Shown piece after piece: positions 32,198 through 42,877 of a DNA stretch of 64,000 nt. The notes beneath the pieces are model-generated. The model saw nothing but the letters and a program-made list of their open reading frames with translations, was not told where the DNA came from and ran no database searches. A program made the translations under genes and the position numbers. The DNA is taken from NCBI GenBank assembly GCA_003024785.1, contig PUQB01000115.1, positions 1 through 64,000 on the forward strand, written 5' to 3'. The stretch is from Selaginella tamariscina. Taxonomy: Eukaryota > Streptophyta > Lycopodiopsida > Selaginellales > Selaginellaceae. Within the stretch, counting starts at the first letter, position 1. Each line of letters opens with the position of its first letter.

Positions 32198-34472
32198 TGT
32201 TAGAGTTTTAACCCGAAGGGCCAACACGTGCTTGCCAAGTGGCCATTCGGCGTCATCACTATGTGTAAACAACGCTAAGTCTTTTAAGATGATCCCAAGA
32301 GTTTGACTCAGATACCCAATTAGGCAAAAGGCTTAAAATCTTCCTAGAATGACCATCCTCTGAACTCTAGAGGATAATCCAAGTAGACTTTAGGATCTTG
32401 TCCCAATACACCTAAACAAGCTTATGCCTTGACCCTACAAAAAGAGATGTGTCGCACACATACCCACATGATAGAGCTAAGGCATCATCACTTACCCCTT
32501 AAGGAATCACCCTCAGCCGAGTCAACCCCTTAGGGTGACAAGGGGTACCCTAAACCAAACTAACCCCTAAGGTTTGAGTGGCCAAGTTATACTCTAGACC
32601 TAGGGCTAGTCACGAGTGTTGACATAGGCGGACATGAGTGTTCTACTAAGCAAACTCCCTAAGGCTAGGTTTGGATAATCTTAAGTACATGACTTTACAA
32701 GTGCCTTACAAAAGAACTCTTGCTAATAAGCCTAGGTTGTTCAACCCTAGTTTCAAGGAGAACACTCCCCTAGCCAAATGTGCCAAAGCATACCTAGTTA
32801 TGAGACCTAACCTCCCTTGAGTTGATGTTCAAGACTTAGCACCCTAGTGTGAGCACAAGCATGCTTATTTACTAGAGTATCTAACCCCTTGACAATAAAC
32901 TCATAATACAACCCCAAAGGGCATGCCTCGAGTATTGTATCGTGTGACATCAGCCCAGTGTCCATTTTCATGTGACACTACCTTTCACGATGTGGGCTAT
33001 CATGCCATAGCCCTACCACAAATGTGGCTCTTAAATGCCAACTCTAGAACCCCTTAGTGAACCCTCAGAAACTGAGTATCGTGAACTTATCAAACAAGAT
33101 CCCGTCCCCATAGTTGGACAAGAACATGGAGGTGCCTTGCTTGGATGTGAGTGCCACACCTAGCTTGACGTAGAGGAGAAGGCTAGAGACCCAACCTCTA
33201 CCTTTTGGAATGTGCAGTCCGACAAGACTTCCCAGGCATGGATTTGCCAATGTTAAGGGTAGGCTACCCTCAAGGTGGGACGTGGTTGACGGTGGTTTAA
33301 CCACTGTTGAACGCCAGTTAGCACGAACGAGCGATGGGACGGAGCGTTGAGCAAGGAAGGTATCACAAGTACAGACTGACATCAACAACTTTCAAGCAGC
33401 GCTTAACCAAGCATAGATTCGATTGTTCGGATCAACTACCTAGGGTACTCGAGACAACACACATAAGGGAGATGCATAAATGTGACAGGCAGGACTCTGT
33501 CACATGGCAGTAGACCAGTGAAAGAGTGCCACTTGTATCTAGGGTCTAGCACTAGCCACCACTATATAAGCAAGAAGGTTGGTAGTGGGTCGGGGTCCTA
33601 GTCTTGTTTTCATCTTGTATCTTGCTCCACCTTCCTGAGGTAGCTTGTGCTCAGGCAGGCAATATATATATACATGTTCTTTCTATTCACCATCTCTCCA
33701 GTGACTCTCCTCTCACTTCGCTCCTAGGCCAACAATGTACTCAGTTACTAAGCCGTAGCATTGCTTTAGGAGAACTCCCCACCCCTATACACGGACCCCC
33801 ATGGCGTTTGGGTAAAGGCCATTCAGCACCTTCCAGTATTCTCGAGGTAAGGCCGCTTACCAATGTGGACCCCCAAAATTAGACGCTATCCCATTGTCCT
33901 AGCAACCACCGAGACTTCATAACAAGCACCACATATGGCCTGCGGATCCATGACAACCAGAATGTACCCCTATTGTCTAGAAGTTGAGGAGGCATAGCAA
34001 AGGGTTGTGCCTTGATGACACAAGCTAAAGCTTGCACTGGGAGAGAATAACGAACTCAATCATGAACCCAGGAACCCTCACTTCTACACACTCTATCTTA
34101 TTTATGTGACAGAGCCCCCTTCCCCCCTCTTTTCCTACAATGTATAAGTGGGTTGGCACAGAATGCATGTCCCTTAACTAAATGAGATTAATTATCAATG
34201 AAACCTAATCTTTACCCTAAACCCTACCCAAGGAGGTGGGATTTTAGGGCGTGGGTTAGGAAACTAGGGGTGTTTCTTAACCCTACTTAACACGCCAAAC
34301 TCACCTGCATTAATAATCAACCTAATTGGGACGTCAAAATCGAAAGGTGGGTTTTTTTAAAAGGTAAGTGCTACCTTTGCTTAGAGTTTTCTCGCAATAT
34401 CTAAAGACTACCCCTAAACATCTATTTGCACTAAGTAGGGCTATTTCTCACTACATCTAGGGTCTGTCAACA
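32198..34472 (+). repeat. Solo LTR (2.3 kb) nested in element G
   Basis: Starts TGTTAGAGTTTTAACCCGAA and ends GGGTCTGTCAACA. It is homologous in reverse orientation to the repeat at 9072-10765 but extends ~100 bp further at its end. A TATA-like CCACTATATAAGCAAG at 33557-33572 suggests the promoter of this LTR, with about 1.36 kb of U3. No internal region is attached. The short frames inside it have no recognised domain. Confidence 0.65.
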
Positions 34473-35040
34473 TAGTACAATAAGTAACAACAATCAACCT
34501 TTAAAGTAAAAGGTCGAGTCATAATAAAAACTATGACAAACGGACTCAAGAGTGCCCATTTGTGAATGCATTGGAGAGTCGAAAGAAGAGTTTAAGACTC
34601 TTAATGAGGTAGTGGAGGAAGCACATGTGGCTGCTATGCAAATGGAAAGGAGTGCATTGGCAAGTGGAAAGCAAAAGATGCTAAGACGAGGAGTCTTGAA
34701 CCAAGTTTCAAAAGAGGTATGATAATGTACTAAGAGTTCCAAACATCATGGAGGTAACAAGAAGTATTAGAAGGATAAAGACCACAAGGGAGCTGGTCAA
34801 AGTCTTGGCAATCATAAATGCTCTGAGTGTAATGAAGTGAATCATTACATCAAAGATTGTCCTATTGTCAAGGCTAGGAAAGCCAAGAATGAGAAGCATG
34901 TGAAGGAGATAGGACAAGAAAAGCAACTTCGAAGGACCAAAAAATTCCAAGCTCCAAGGTGTTGTTTATGGTAGATAAAGAGCTGAGTTGTGTGCTTGGG
35001 AACACTATGCAATTCTTTTGAGGCTAATCCTGGCAATTTG

Positions 35041-37936
35041 ATTCGCTTTGAAGGAACAATTAATGGAGTTCCAGTATTAGTTCTGTTTGATCATGGTAGC
35101 ATGATGAGTTCATCTCTTCGGTGCTAGTGGAGATTGAACTTGCCAACTAAAGAGGACTAATCCATACACAATGGAAGGAGTTACTACTTGTCACAAGAGC
35201 AAAGTGTTATGTAGAGCTTACACTAAAAGTTGACGATGTGTCCTTCAAGGAGCAATTCTTTTTAATGGAGCTAAGGCATTATGATCTCATTTTCAAGGGA
35301 GTTAGTTTACGTGCTTGCTTTTAAGCTTTTATCAGCTACCGCTTTGAAGAATTCGATACGCATTTCAAGGTCATCAAGTGATGAATTTTATTACATCCAC
35401 TTCAAGAAAGTTAAAGCTACCAATGTGAAGGATGGCTTGACCGCCGGGTCACTATTCACCAATCAACAGTCAATGGTCAACAATTTGACCGAGGTGGATG
35501 TCTAGTCAACTCTTATTCAAGAGGTGTTGGGGAAGTTCAAGAATGTCTTTCCTTCTCATCTACCTACAAAAGTGCCACCATTTCACGAAAAGGACCATGA
35601 GATTGAGCTTGAGCATGGTGCTAAGCCAATTTCAAAGAGTCCATATCATTTGAGCTTCTTGGAGGAGCTGGAGGTGAAGAAGCAAGTGGAGGAGCTACTG
35701 GCACAAGGGTTTATTAGCCTAGCAAGTCACCTTATGGAGCTTCGATGCAAAAGGACTGATTGATGAGGATGTGTATCAATTACCATGCCTTGAATAAGGT
35801 GATTGTGAAGAATAGTACCCCATGCTAAGAGCTGACAATCTATTTGATTGGCTTGCAAGGGCAAGGTGGTTTACCAAAATTGACTTATGGAATGGGTACC
35901 ATCATATTGTTATGAGAGAGTAGACATTTCTAAGACACCATTCAAAGTTTCTTGTTATGCCATTTGGCATGACAACCGCCCTGCGACGTTCATGCAATTA
36001 ATGAATTCCATTTTTGCTGAGTATATCAATCATTTTGTTGAAGTCTTCTTAAATAATATTCTCATTTATAGCAAAACTTTAAAGGAGCATGTGGAGCATC
36101 TACATCTAGTGTTACAAACTCTTAGGGAGAAGAAATTATATGCCAAGAAAGTGTGAGTTTGCTAAGGAGGAGGTGGAGTACCTTAGGCATATTGTTTCTA
36201 AGGACGGTGTTGCTAGAAGGTAGATGCAGTGAGGCATTAGCCTGTGACTAAGGACATGCAAGAGCTCATGAGTTTTATGGGTTGGTTAATTATTATTGTT
36301 GGTTCATTCAAGGCTTCAATCATTCAGCTCTTCCTTTTACATCATTGATGAGGAAAAATGTTGTGTTTGAGTGGTCTGCAAGGGATAGTGCAGCATTTGA
36401 AGCTTTGAAGATTGCATTGACAACAACACCAGTGTTAGCTATTGCTAATGAGAACGAGTTTTATGAGGTGTACACAAATGCGTGTGGCTATGCCATTGGA
36501 GGAGTTCTTATGCAAGTTGGTCATGTCATTGCTTTTGAGAGTTGAAAGCTAAATGATACGGAGTGTCGATTATGATCATATATTGATGGCTTTTGTGCAT
36601 GCCATGCACACTTGGAGGCACTATCTACATAATGGACATTCCTTCAAAGTGTTTATTGATCACAAACCTTTAAGGCATTTCTTATATCAGAAGGATCTAA
36701 ATGCTAAGTAGGCTCGTTGGTCAGTGTTTCTACATGAGTTTTAGGACTTATGACTATCCATTATAAGGAGGAAAAGGAGAACGTGGTTGCAGATACTCTT
36801 TCTTATATTAGATGATTGAATGCTATTACAAGGATCGAAAGAAGTTTGGTTTCTTTAATTCGCAAAGCACAAGCTAAAGATCTAGCTTGTTAGTAGCTTC
36901 TCAGTAATTTGGTGGAGCCTTATGCTGAGTAGAATGGTTTATTATTGTACAAGCAACATCTGATAGTGCCTAAGACGATAGAGCTTGTAGTAGCAGTCAT
37001 GCAAGAGATGCATGATAGTCCATTTGCTAAACATGAAAGAGAGGACAAGACGTATGACTTGGTGAAACGTCGATTCTTTTGGTCTAGCATAAAGGAGGAC
37101 ATTGTGGAGTATGTTTGCACTTGTGCTAGGTGCCAATCAATTAAGGCCGAGAGAGTGGCTCAGCTTGGATTGCCTCAAGGAAGATGGAGAGTATCTCTAT
37201 AGATTTTATTACACATCTTCCAAGGACACTGCATTGCAATGAACAAGTGTGGGTCATTATGGATCACTTGACCAAGTTTGCTAAGTTCATTCCTTTGAAG
37301 AAGAATGTAACAGTGAAGGAGCTCGCATTGGTGTATCTAATACAAGTGTATCTTGAGCATGGGATGCCAAAGAACATTGTTAATGATCAAGACAACAAGT
37401 TCACTTTGATATTTTGGGTAAAGTTCTATAGACTCGGCACTAAGGTGAGCTTTAGTAGTGGAGATCATCGTCGTATGGCTAGACTGAGCATGTGAACTAG
37501 GTTCTAGAGGATATGTTAAGAACCTTTGTGGATGAGAAGCAAGGACAATGGTACAAGTTCTTGCCTTTGATTGAGTTTGCCTACAATAGCAGTAAGCATA
37601 GCTCTCTGAAATGTAGTTCTATGCTTACAAAGGCATACATCCTTAGTCTTCAGCAGATGTTGGAATACACTGGGAAGTGGTGAGAGAGGATGCCAAATCT
37701 AGCTAATGAGAACACACTTACAAACATTCAATGTAGGAGACAAAGTGTTTGTGCGAGTCATCTTTGCTTCCTCATTGAAGCGTAGTTCTTTACAAGCATT
37801 GCGGACTAAGAAGTGTAAAAAGCTAAGTCCTCGGCCATATGAGATCCTTGAGAAGATCAATGTTGTATCTTACAAGTTGAGGTTGCTTGAGGGAGTGCAA
37901 CTACATCTTGTGTTTCATGTGAGTCAACTAAACTAA
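35041..37936 (+). pseudogene. Degenerate pol of element G (protease, RT, RNase H, integrase)
   Basis: Order of domains seen: a protease-like LFDHGS replacing D-S/T-G (near 35090); an RT start (FKNVFPSHLPTKVPPFHEKD, 35524-35763); the RT palm, where the YxDD motif is read as FLNNILIYS (35887-36156); RNase H-like ACGYAIGGVLMQVGHVIAFE (36460-36545); an integrase zinc finger and core (CARCQSIKAE, IDFITHLPRTLH, EHGMPKNIVNDQD, 36945-37495); and the integrase C-terminal PYEILEKINVVSYKL (37706-37936). Catalytic residues are lost and stops are frequent, so it is inactive. No chromodomain was seen. Confidence 0.8.
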
Positions 37937-38107
37937 AGAGGGCCCTTGTATGTGTAGAAGTATTAGTACACTCACTTGAAGAGTTAGAAGAGTTTGACCA
38001 GGAGGATGTTTAAAGTAGCTTGCTTTAAAGAAAATTATTGATGTAATATTTGCAAAGTGTACATAATTTGTCCTTGAGGACAAGGACTTCTTTGAAAGGG
38101 GAAGGAA

Positions 38108-38307
38108 TTTTACACTAGGACGTTGGTCTATGGTCTTAGTCAAAGGTTCATGCTTAAGCTAATCACATTTTAGGGAGGCCCTAATTAGAGAGACTCTAAT
38201 TTTAGAGAGCGACAACAACTTTTGAGAACTTGTTGTAGCTCAGGGGTGAGCTAGTGTTGGGTGGTGAGTTAAGCAACATTTGAGTACGGTGTCATAGGAG
38301 TGTAACA
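38108..38307 (+). repeat. 3' LTR of element G
   Basis: About 200 bp, similar to 31252-31480 with small deletions. It ends GTGTAACA, followed by the target duplication CTAAT. Confidence 0.8.
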
Positions 38308-38414
38308 CTAATGGCTTTTCTCAAGAAGGAAGAACAAAAATATTCAATGCTAAGGGCTTACCTAATGCAAAATCTTCAAAACTAGATAGAGGTGTTAATG
38401 AGATTTTGGTTTAA
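38308..38414 (+). pseudogene. Exon fragment continuing downstream of element G
   Basis: After the CTAAT duplication the frame from 31251 continues as GFSQEGRTKIFNAKGLPNAK and then SSKLDRGVNEILV to a TAA at 38414. Continuity of the frame across the 7-kb insertion supports a once-coding exon. Family unknown. Confidence 0.45.
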
Positions 38415-39105
38415 ATATTGTCGAATGGGCAAGATCAAATGATTGCTTAACTAGTACAAATCTAGTCAATCTCAATAAAATTTCTCTTACAATAGGCATT
38501 GATAGGCATAATCGTAATATGACAAGTACGTAGAACAAACAGATGAACATAATGAATTACAGAAACAAAACAGTAGTCATATACGATTCTAGAGGATGTT
38601 AAGGAATTAATTTGTGCATTCTGAAAAAAGTAATCAAGTGTTTCTTAAAAGAAGGATGTAGTAAAAGAGCCCAGCTAAATTATAAATGCAATAGAACATC
38701 CTTTCCATTACTTGGAAATTACTTAATGTCAGATTACATTTACATATTATCATAACATCGATGTTTATTTTGTATTATGTTTTCTAAATTACATATATTA
38801 TTAGGATTAGAATGTATGGTTTATATGTACTTCATATTTAATTTTATAAGTAACATATTTTAACTTTATTCATTTTTAGCTTTCAAAAGACACATTGACT
38901 TTTAATCCAAATATAACTACTAATATGGCCTCCTAATGCTCTAGTAAGTTTTTTTCCATCTTGTAACTTATTGTATAAATTTACCTTAACTTGGTGGGTT
39001 TAGGGTTTAGGGTTTAATCTATTTATCTATGTAAGTTAATAATATTATGAATATCAACTTCCAAAATGCTGGTTTAGGATTTTCTTATGAGTTTCTTATG
39101 CTAGG
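38415..39105. other. AT-rich spacer, no gene
   Basis: AT-rich DNA with a telomere-like TTTAGGGTTTAGGGTTTAAT at 38999-39018 (about two units). No reading frame of interest. Module C starts at about 39106. Confidence 0.55.
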
Positions 39106-39298
39106 GCAGGGCCTCCAAAAAGGTGGCGAGATTAATCCCGCCCTCTTTCAGGAGGCATTGAAGGGTGGCGAGATTAATCCCGCTGCACCTTCCATGTGAA
39201 TATATATGTGTATTAATATATATAAGTTGCATATCTCATTTTATTTACTTTTATCATTTTATCATAATATTTCGAGTAAAAGCTAGGAAAATATGTAA

Positions 39299-39383
39299 AA
39301 CTGTTTAGAGCTCACTTTGTGGTGGTTCTAAAACGAAATGTTATCTTTTTTTGCACTAGCACAAATGTAAGCTTTGGACAGTT
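39299..39383. other. Inverted repeat of module copy C, with wobble-compatible changes
   Basis: Arms 39299-39321 and 39360-39383. Left-arm CTGTCC is CTGTTT here while the right arm stays GGACAG, so the two changed positions could still pair as G-U in RNA. One A is missing from the left arm. Confidence 0.7.
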
Positions 39384-39552
39384 AATCCCCACTTCTCTCT
39401 CAGACAAAGCAGGGTGTATGTTAATTTATCAGTGTATTATTTTTGTATATTTGGGTTTATACAAGTGTGTGTGCGTTTTTATATGATTTGTATTTATAGT
39501 GTATTATTTTGCAGAAGAACGATTTGATTAAACAAGGAGATTCAGTCATTAG

Positions 39553-41934
39553 TATGGAGTTGTCGTCAAATTTTGGGTAAGAATTAAAATAAAATCTGTT
39601 ATATTCGGATATGTGCTTGAAGAATTATTCATTTTTGTATTTAAAGTGGAATTGAGGTGACGTTGAAGACGAGAGCAGGAGAAGAGATGGGCAGGGGGAT
39701 TCTGAAATCAACTTGGCCATATTTCAAACTAAACGGGAAGCGCATTGGAACAACCATGGTTACTGCCAAACTAACCTCTGTCACATCGCATGGACAAGCA
39801 AAACAATGAAAAGTGGGTGTGCAAGTAAAGCATCCGAAAGCATGCTGTGAACCTAGATTGAACAATGCTCGATACATATGCCTTGTTCCATCCAATGTCA
39901 CGTTCTCGGATCCAGAGGTTGCCAGTTAAAATATTAATCTTGGGTGGTCTTGTCGACTTGTGGATAATGACGTTCACGTGTTCACTAATGATGTTGACCG
40001 TGGAGTTCTTCTTCAACTCAACGAAAGCCCATCTAGCAGAGATTGCTTCATAATACAGAACATCCACAAGTGGAGCAATTGTCCCTCTTCACATTGAAGA
40101 AAAACATAGTGACATTATAAGAGAGGGTGGCTCGATCTCAAGTTCTTTACAGATCACGTTCAATTTGCTTAGAAAATTTTGGAAGCTGGAAGAGTGTGTC
40201 AAAAACATTAGAATAGCTGCAGTCGGGGATCACACATGTTGATTTGGATAATAAAAGAAAATCATCAGTCGTTTTGTCAGTTGCACCTGTGGCATCCCAT
40301 GCTGTAATAAGCCACAAAAAAATGATGTTGGATGATAGGATTTATGAGTGTAGGGTTAAGTATTGCAACATCAACCCAAACTTCAATTACAGGCCACTCA
40401 ACTAGGAACGTGTAGCTGAGCTCATGGAGAAAATGAAGGACGACAATTCTTACAATGTTCCACATAATGTTGTTTTATGCCCATACTACGAGAGAAACAA
40501 AGGCGCTGACAAAGTGTGGATCATAACATCGGAACAAATGAAGAAGATTCAGATAGAGAATAGAAAATCAATCAAGTACTACATCATTAATGGCCAGCAC
40601 AATAACGGCAGCCCAACGACTTCTTGATGAACACAATAAAGGAACAATGGCAACAAAACTTTCCGAGCATACCCGTGAGAAGTTGACGAAAAGATCGGCG
40701 TTTTTAGCGAAAGCGAATCTCACAATCGAGCAGTACCATAAGCTATCGGCGGAATGGGACGCTACAGACACCAACCACTACAACAGCAAAATATGGGAGA
40801 AGTTCAAACACACGCGAGCCGTGTGGGAATCTCTTTAGCGACCACAAAGAGCTACTGCAGGGAATACACAATGTGCGATGTATCGGGTAAGTAAATTGTC
40901 TGGGCGGGATTTATCTCACCGGTATATTAATCTGTCTTTTTTTTTCAGAGTTGAAGAAATTGTAGCAGTTGATTTTGCCCAAGTGGGCGGGAAGGAAACA
41001 TCCTTTTTGATGATGTTGATTTCTTGTCCCGAGGATAGAATCTTTGCCAAATGGTTGGGGATTATGGAATCCTTTGCAAAAGGAACACTGAAGAAGAAGT
41101 AGACAAGTGAAAGGGAGACCTCAGAGAAGATTGCAAAGAAACCCAGTAAGACACCGAAGGCTAAGTCTGTTCAATCTACAAAGGAAGTAAACAACGATTT
41201 CAAGCTCACATGGTTGAAGCCTTTAAATGGAACAATGATGAAGGAGATGGAAGTCTTGGTTGATTTGGTGATTGATGGCAAACTGCAGATTAACAACAGC
41301 AGCCCCACCTCTCCTTTTCATCTCAAGGCAATGGAGTTGAAGATGGTCAGGCACTTCAAGGAGTGGTTGGGAATACACTGCCACAAACTAGGTTGGACCT
41401 CGGCTTCAACATATGAAGAGGTCAGCAAATATTTGCATGTGACAAACGATGATATGCTTGTCGAATGGGTGAATCAATCGGAAGATTTGGGCAAGAATCT
41501 ATTGCACGCCAACTCCAAAAAAGGAGAACATTGCAATGACGCCTTCTTTTATGGCAGTCCTTCAGCAGCGGAGAACCGAGTTGAACCTTATAAAGGAGGA
41601 TGCTACGAATCACGACAAGCCCTACAAATGTTTGTTGTTGAATTCGGAGACTTTATGGGGTAACATCACTGTTTGTAGGAAACCGTTTTAGTTGTTTGTG
41701 ATGGATCGGCGATGTCAAAAAATCCTTCGACAGACAGGACATTAGAGGATTTGGTGGAGAAACTTAGCCGTGCAAGCATGTACACAAAAAGTATTTATTA
41801 TTGAATTCATGCTTGCACTCTTGACTGATATCTACGTTTTCAGGTATTTATTTCTTGAGTTTTGCTCATGTCACCGATACTTTTGCCTTCGCCTTTGCCA
41901 AGAAGAATAAACATCGTTGGACAGGATTTATATG
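39553..41934 (+). pseudogene. Module gene 1, copy C (5' portion)
   Basis: Starts MELSSNFG at 39553. It contains the same N-terminal region, the clearest reading of the ParB-like lead-in (ECRVKYCNINPNFNYRPLN, with an in-frame TAG where copy B has Gln, then ERVAELMEKMKDDNSY), a GQH.NNGS-type segment shortened by two bases, and the linker. Premature stops (for example TAG near 40838 and 41101) and indels show decay. The gene is cut by element E at 41939, and its C-terminal part lies at 56590-57235. Confidence 0.6.
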
Positions 41935-41939
41935 AACGG

Positions 41940-42555
41940 TGTCAAGCCACGATCCAGGAAACAGGAAGAGAGCAGATTCCAAGGACATGAAGGCTTGACT
42001 CAGGAACAGGACCGAGAGCAGGACAGGAACCAGGAATAGGAACAGGACGGATCTAGGAGTAGGACAGGATTAGGATAGGATCCGGGAGCAAGACAGGGAA
42101 GCACAGGATAGGATCCGGGAGCAAAACAGGAACAGGACAGGATCCCGGAGCAGGACAGGATCCAGGAACAGGACAGGAAATAGGAGTGAGACAGGAACAG
42201 GACAGGAAACAAGACAGACAAGATTGATCGTAGTAAGACTGGTGTTGATAGTAACTGATTGTACAACAATTAGGTCGGAGCTTTTATGCTCACAACTCCA
42301 AGAGCTAATCTAGGCATGCATGCAAAAGTGGTTGCATGCATGCAAAAGTGATTGCATGCATGCAGAGGCTAAGATGAGTCCACATGTCCCTTATCCTCTA
42401 GGCATATCCTGTGGCATATCCTGTAACCGAATCTTGTGTCCGGAATCCTGGTAGGAAAATCCTGCAACCCATATCCTGTATCCGGAATCCTGTAGGAAAG
42501 TCCTGCAACCCATGTCCTGTATCCGGAATCCTGTATTCTGTATCGGGTCGTGACA
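41940..42555 (-). repeat. 3' LTR of element E
   Basis: In plus-strand terms it runs from TGTCAAGCCACGATCC to GGGTCGTGACA. It is rich in CAGGACAGGATCC-type short repeats and carries CATGCATG at 42315, 42335 and 42355. A purine-rich AGGGAGAGG tract (minus strand) lies directly inside it. Confidence 0.9.
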
Positions 42556-42601
42556 GCACCTCTCCCTAAAGACGAGTTCCACGAGTCTTGGGACCTGGTT
42601 T

Positions 42602-42877
42602 TCAGGGATAATGCCGATGGAAGGCAGCAACCTTGGAAGAAGCATGGAGTAAGTTGGATGCAGGTTCCCAAGTGCGATCAGTAGGCAGGTACCCTTTCCA
42701 ATCCACCAAGTATTGGAGTTGGTGACGATGAAGACGAGAGTCAAGGATGGCTGCGACTTCATACTCAGGTTCCGTGTCAATGACCACAGGAGGGGGAGGA
42801 GAAGAAACACGACCAGGAAGAGAAGAAGGATGATACGGCTCCAACAAAGAGGTGTGAAATACAGGATGAAGTTTCAC
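42602..42877 (-). pseudogene. Integrase tail and chromodomain of element E
   Basis: Reads KLHPVFHTSLLEPYHPSS, then a linker and a chromodomain: EYEVAAILDSRLHRHQ, LQYLVDWKGYLPTDRTWEP and ASNLLHASSKVAAFHRHYP. A chromodomain at the integrase C-terminus guides integration towards methylated-histone chromatin in this family. It is in a different frame from the main pol ORF because of an indel near 42900-42940, so the polyprotein is interrupted just before the chromodomain. Confidence 0.85.

Larger units (their letters stand above)
31252..38307 (+). mobile_element. Degenerate Ty3/gypsy element G with 5-bp target duplication
   Basis: The 229-bp 5' LTR (31252-31480) and ~200-bp 3' LTR (38108-38307) share TTAAGCTAATCACATTTTA, GGAGGCCCTAATTAGAGAGA and the AGGAGTGTAACA-type end. 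The target duplication CTAAT occurs at 31247-31251 and 38308-38312. The primer site TGGTATCAGAGCC directly follows the 5' LTR and matches initiator-Met tRNA; a purine tract GAAAGGGGAAGGAAT precedes the 3' LTR. The internal part is heavily mutated and contains the solo LTR at 32198-34472. LTR divergence and stops indicate an old, inactive copy. Confidence 0.9.
39106..41939 (+). mobile_element. Module copy C, left part
   Basis: Begins GGCCTCCAAAAAGGTGGCGAG with two palindrome units, as in copy B, then the hairpin and gene 1 up to TATATGAACGG, where element E inserted. It continues at 56590. It is more diverged from A and B than they are from each other, so this is the oldest or fastest-changing copy. 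Confidence 0.7.
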
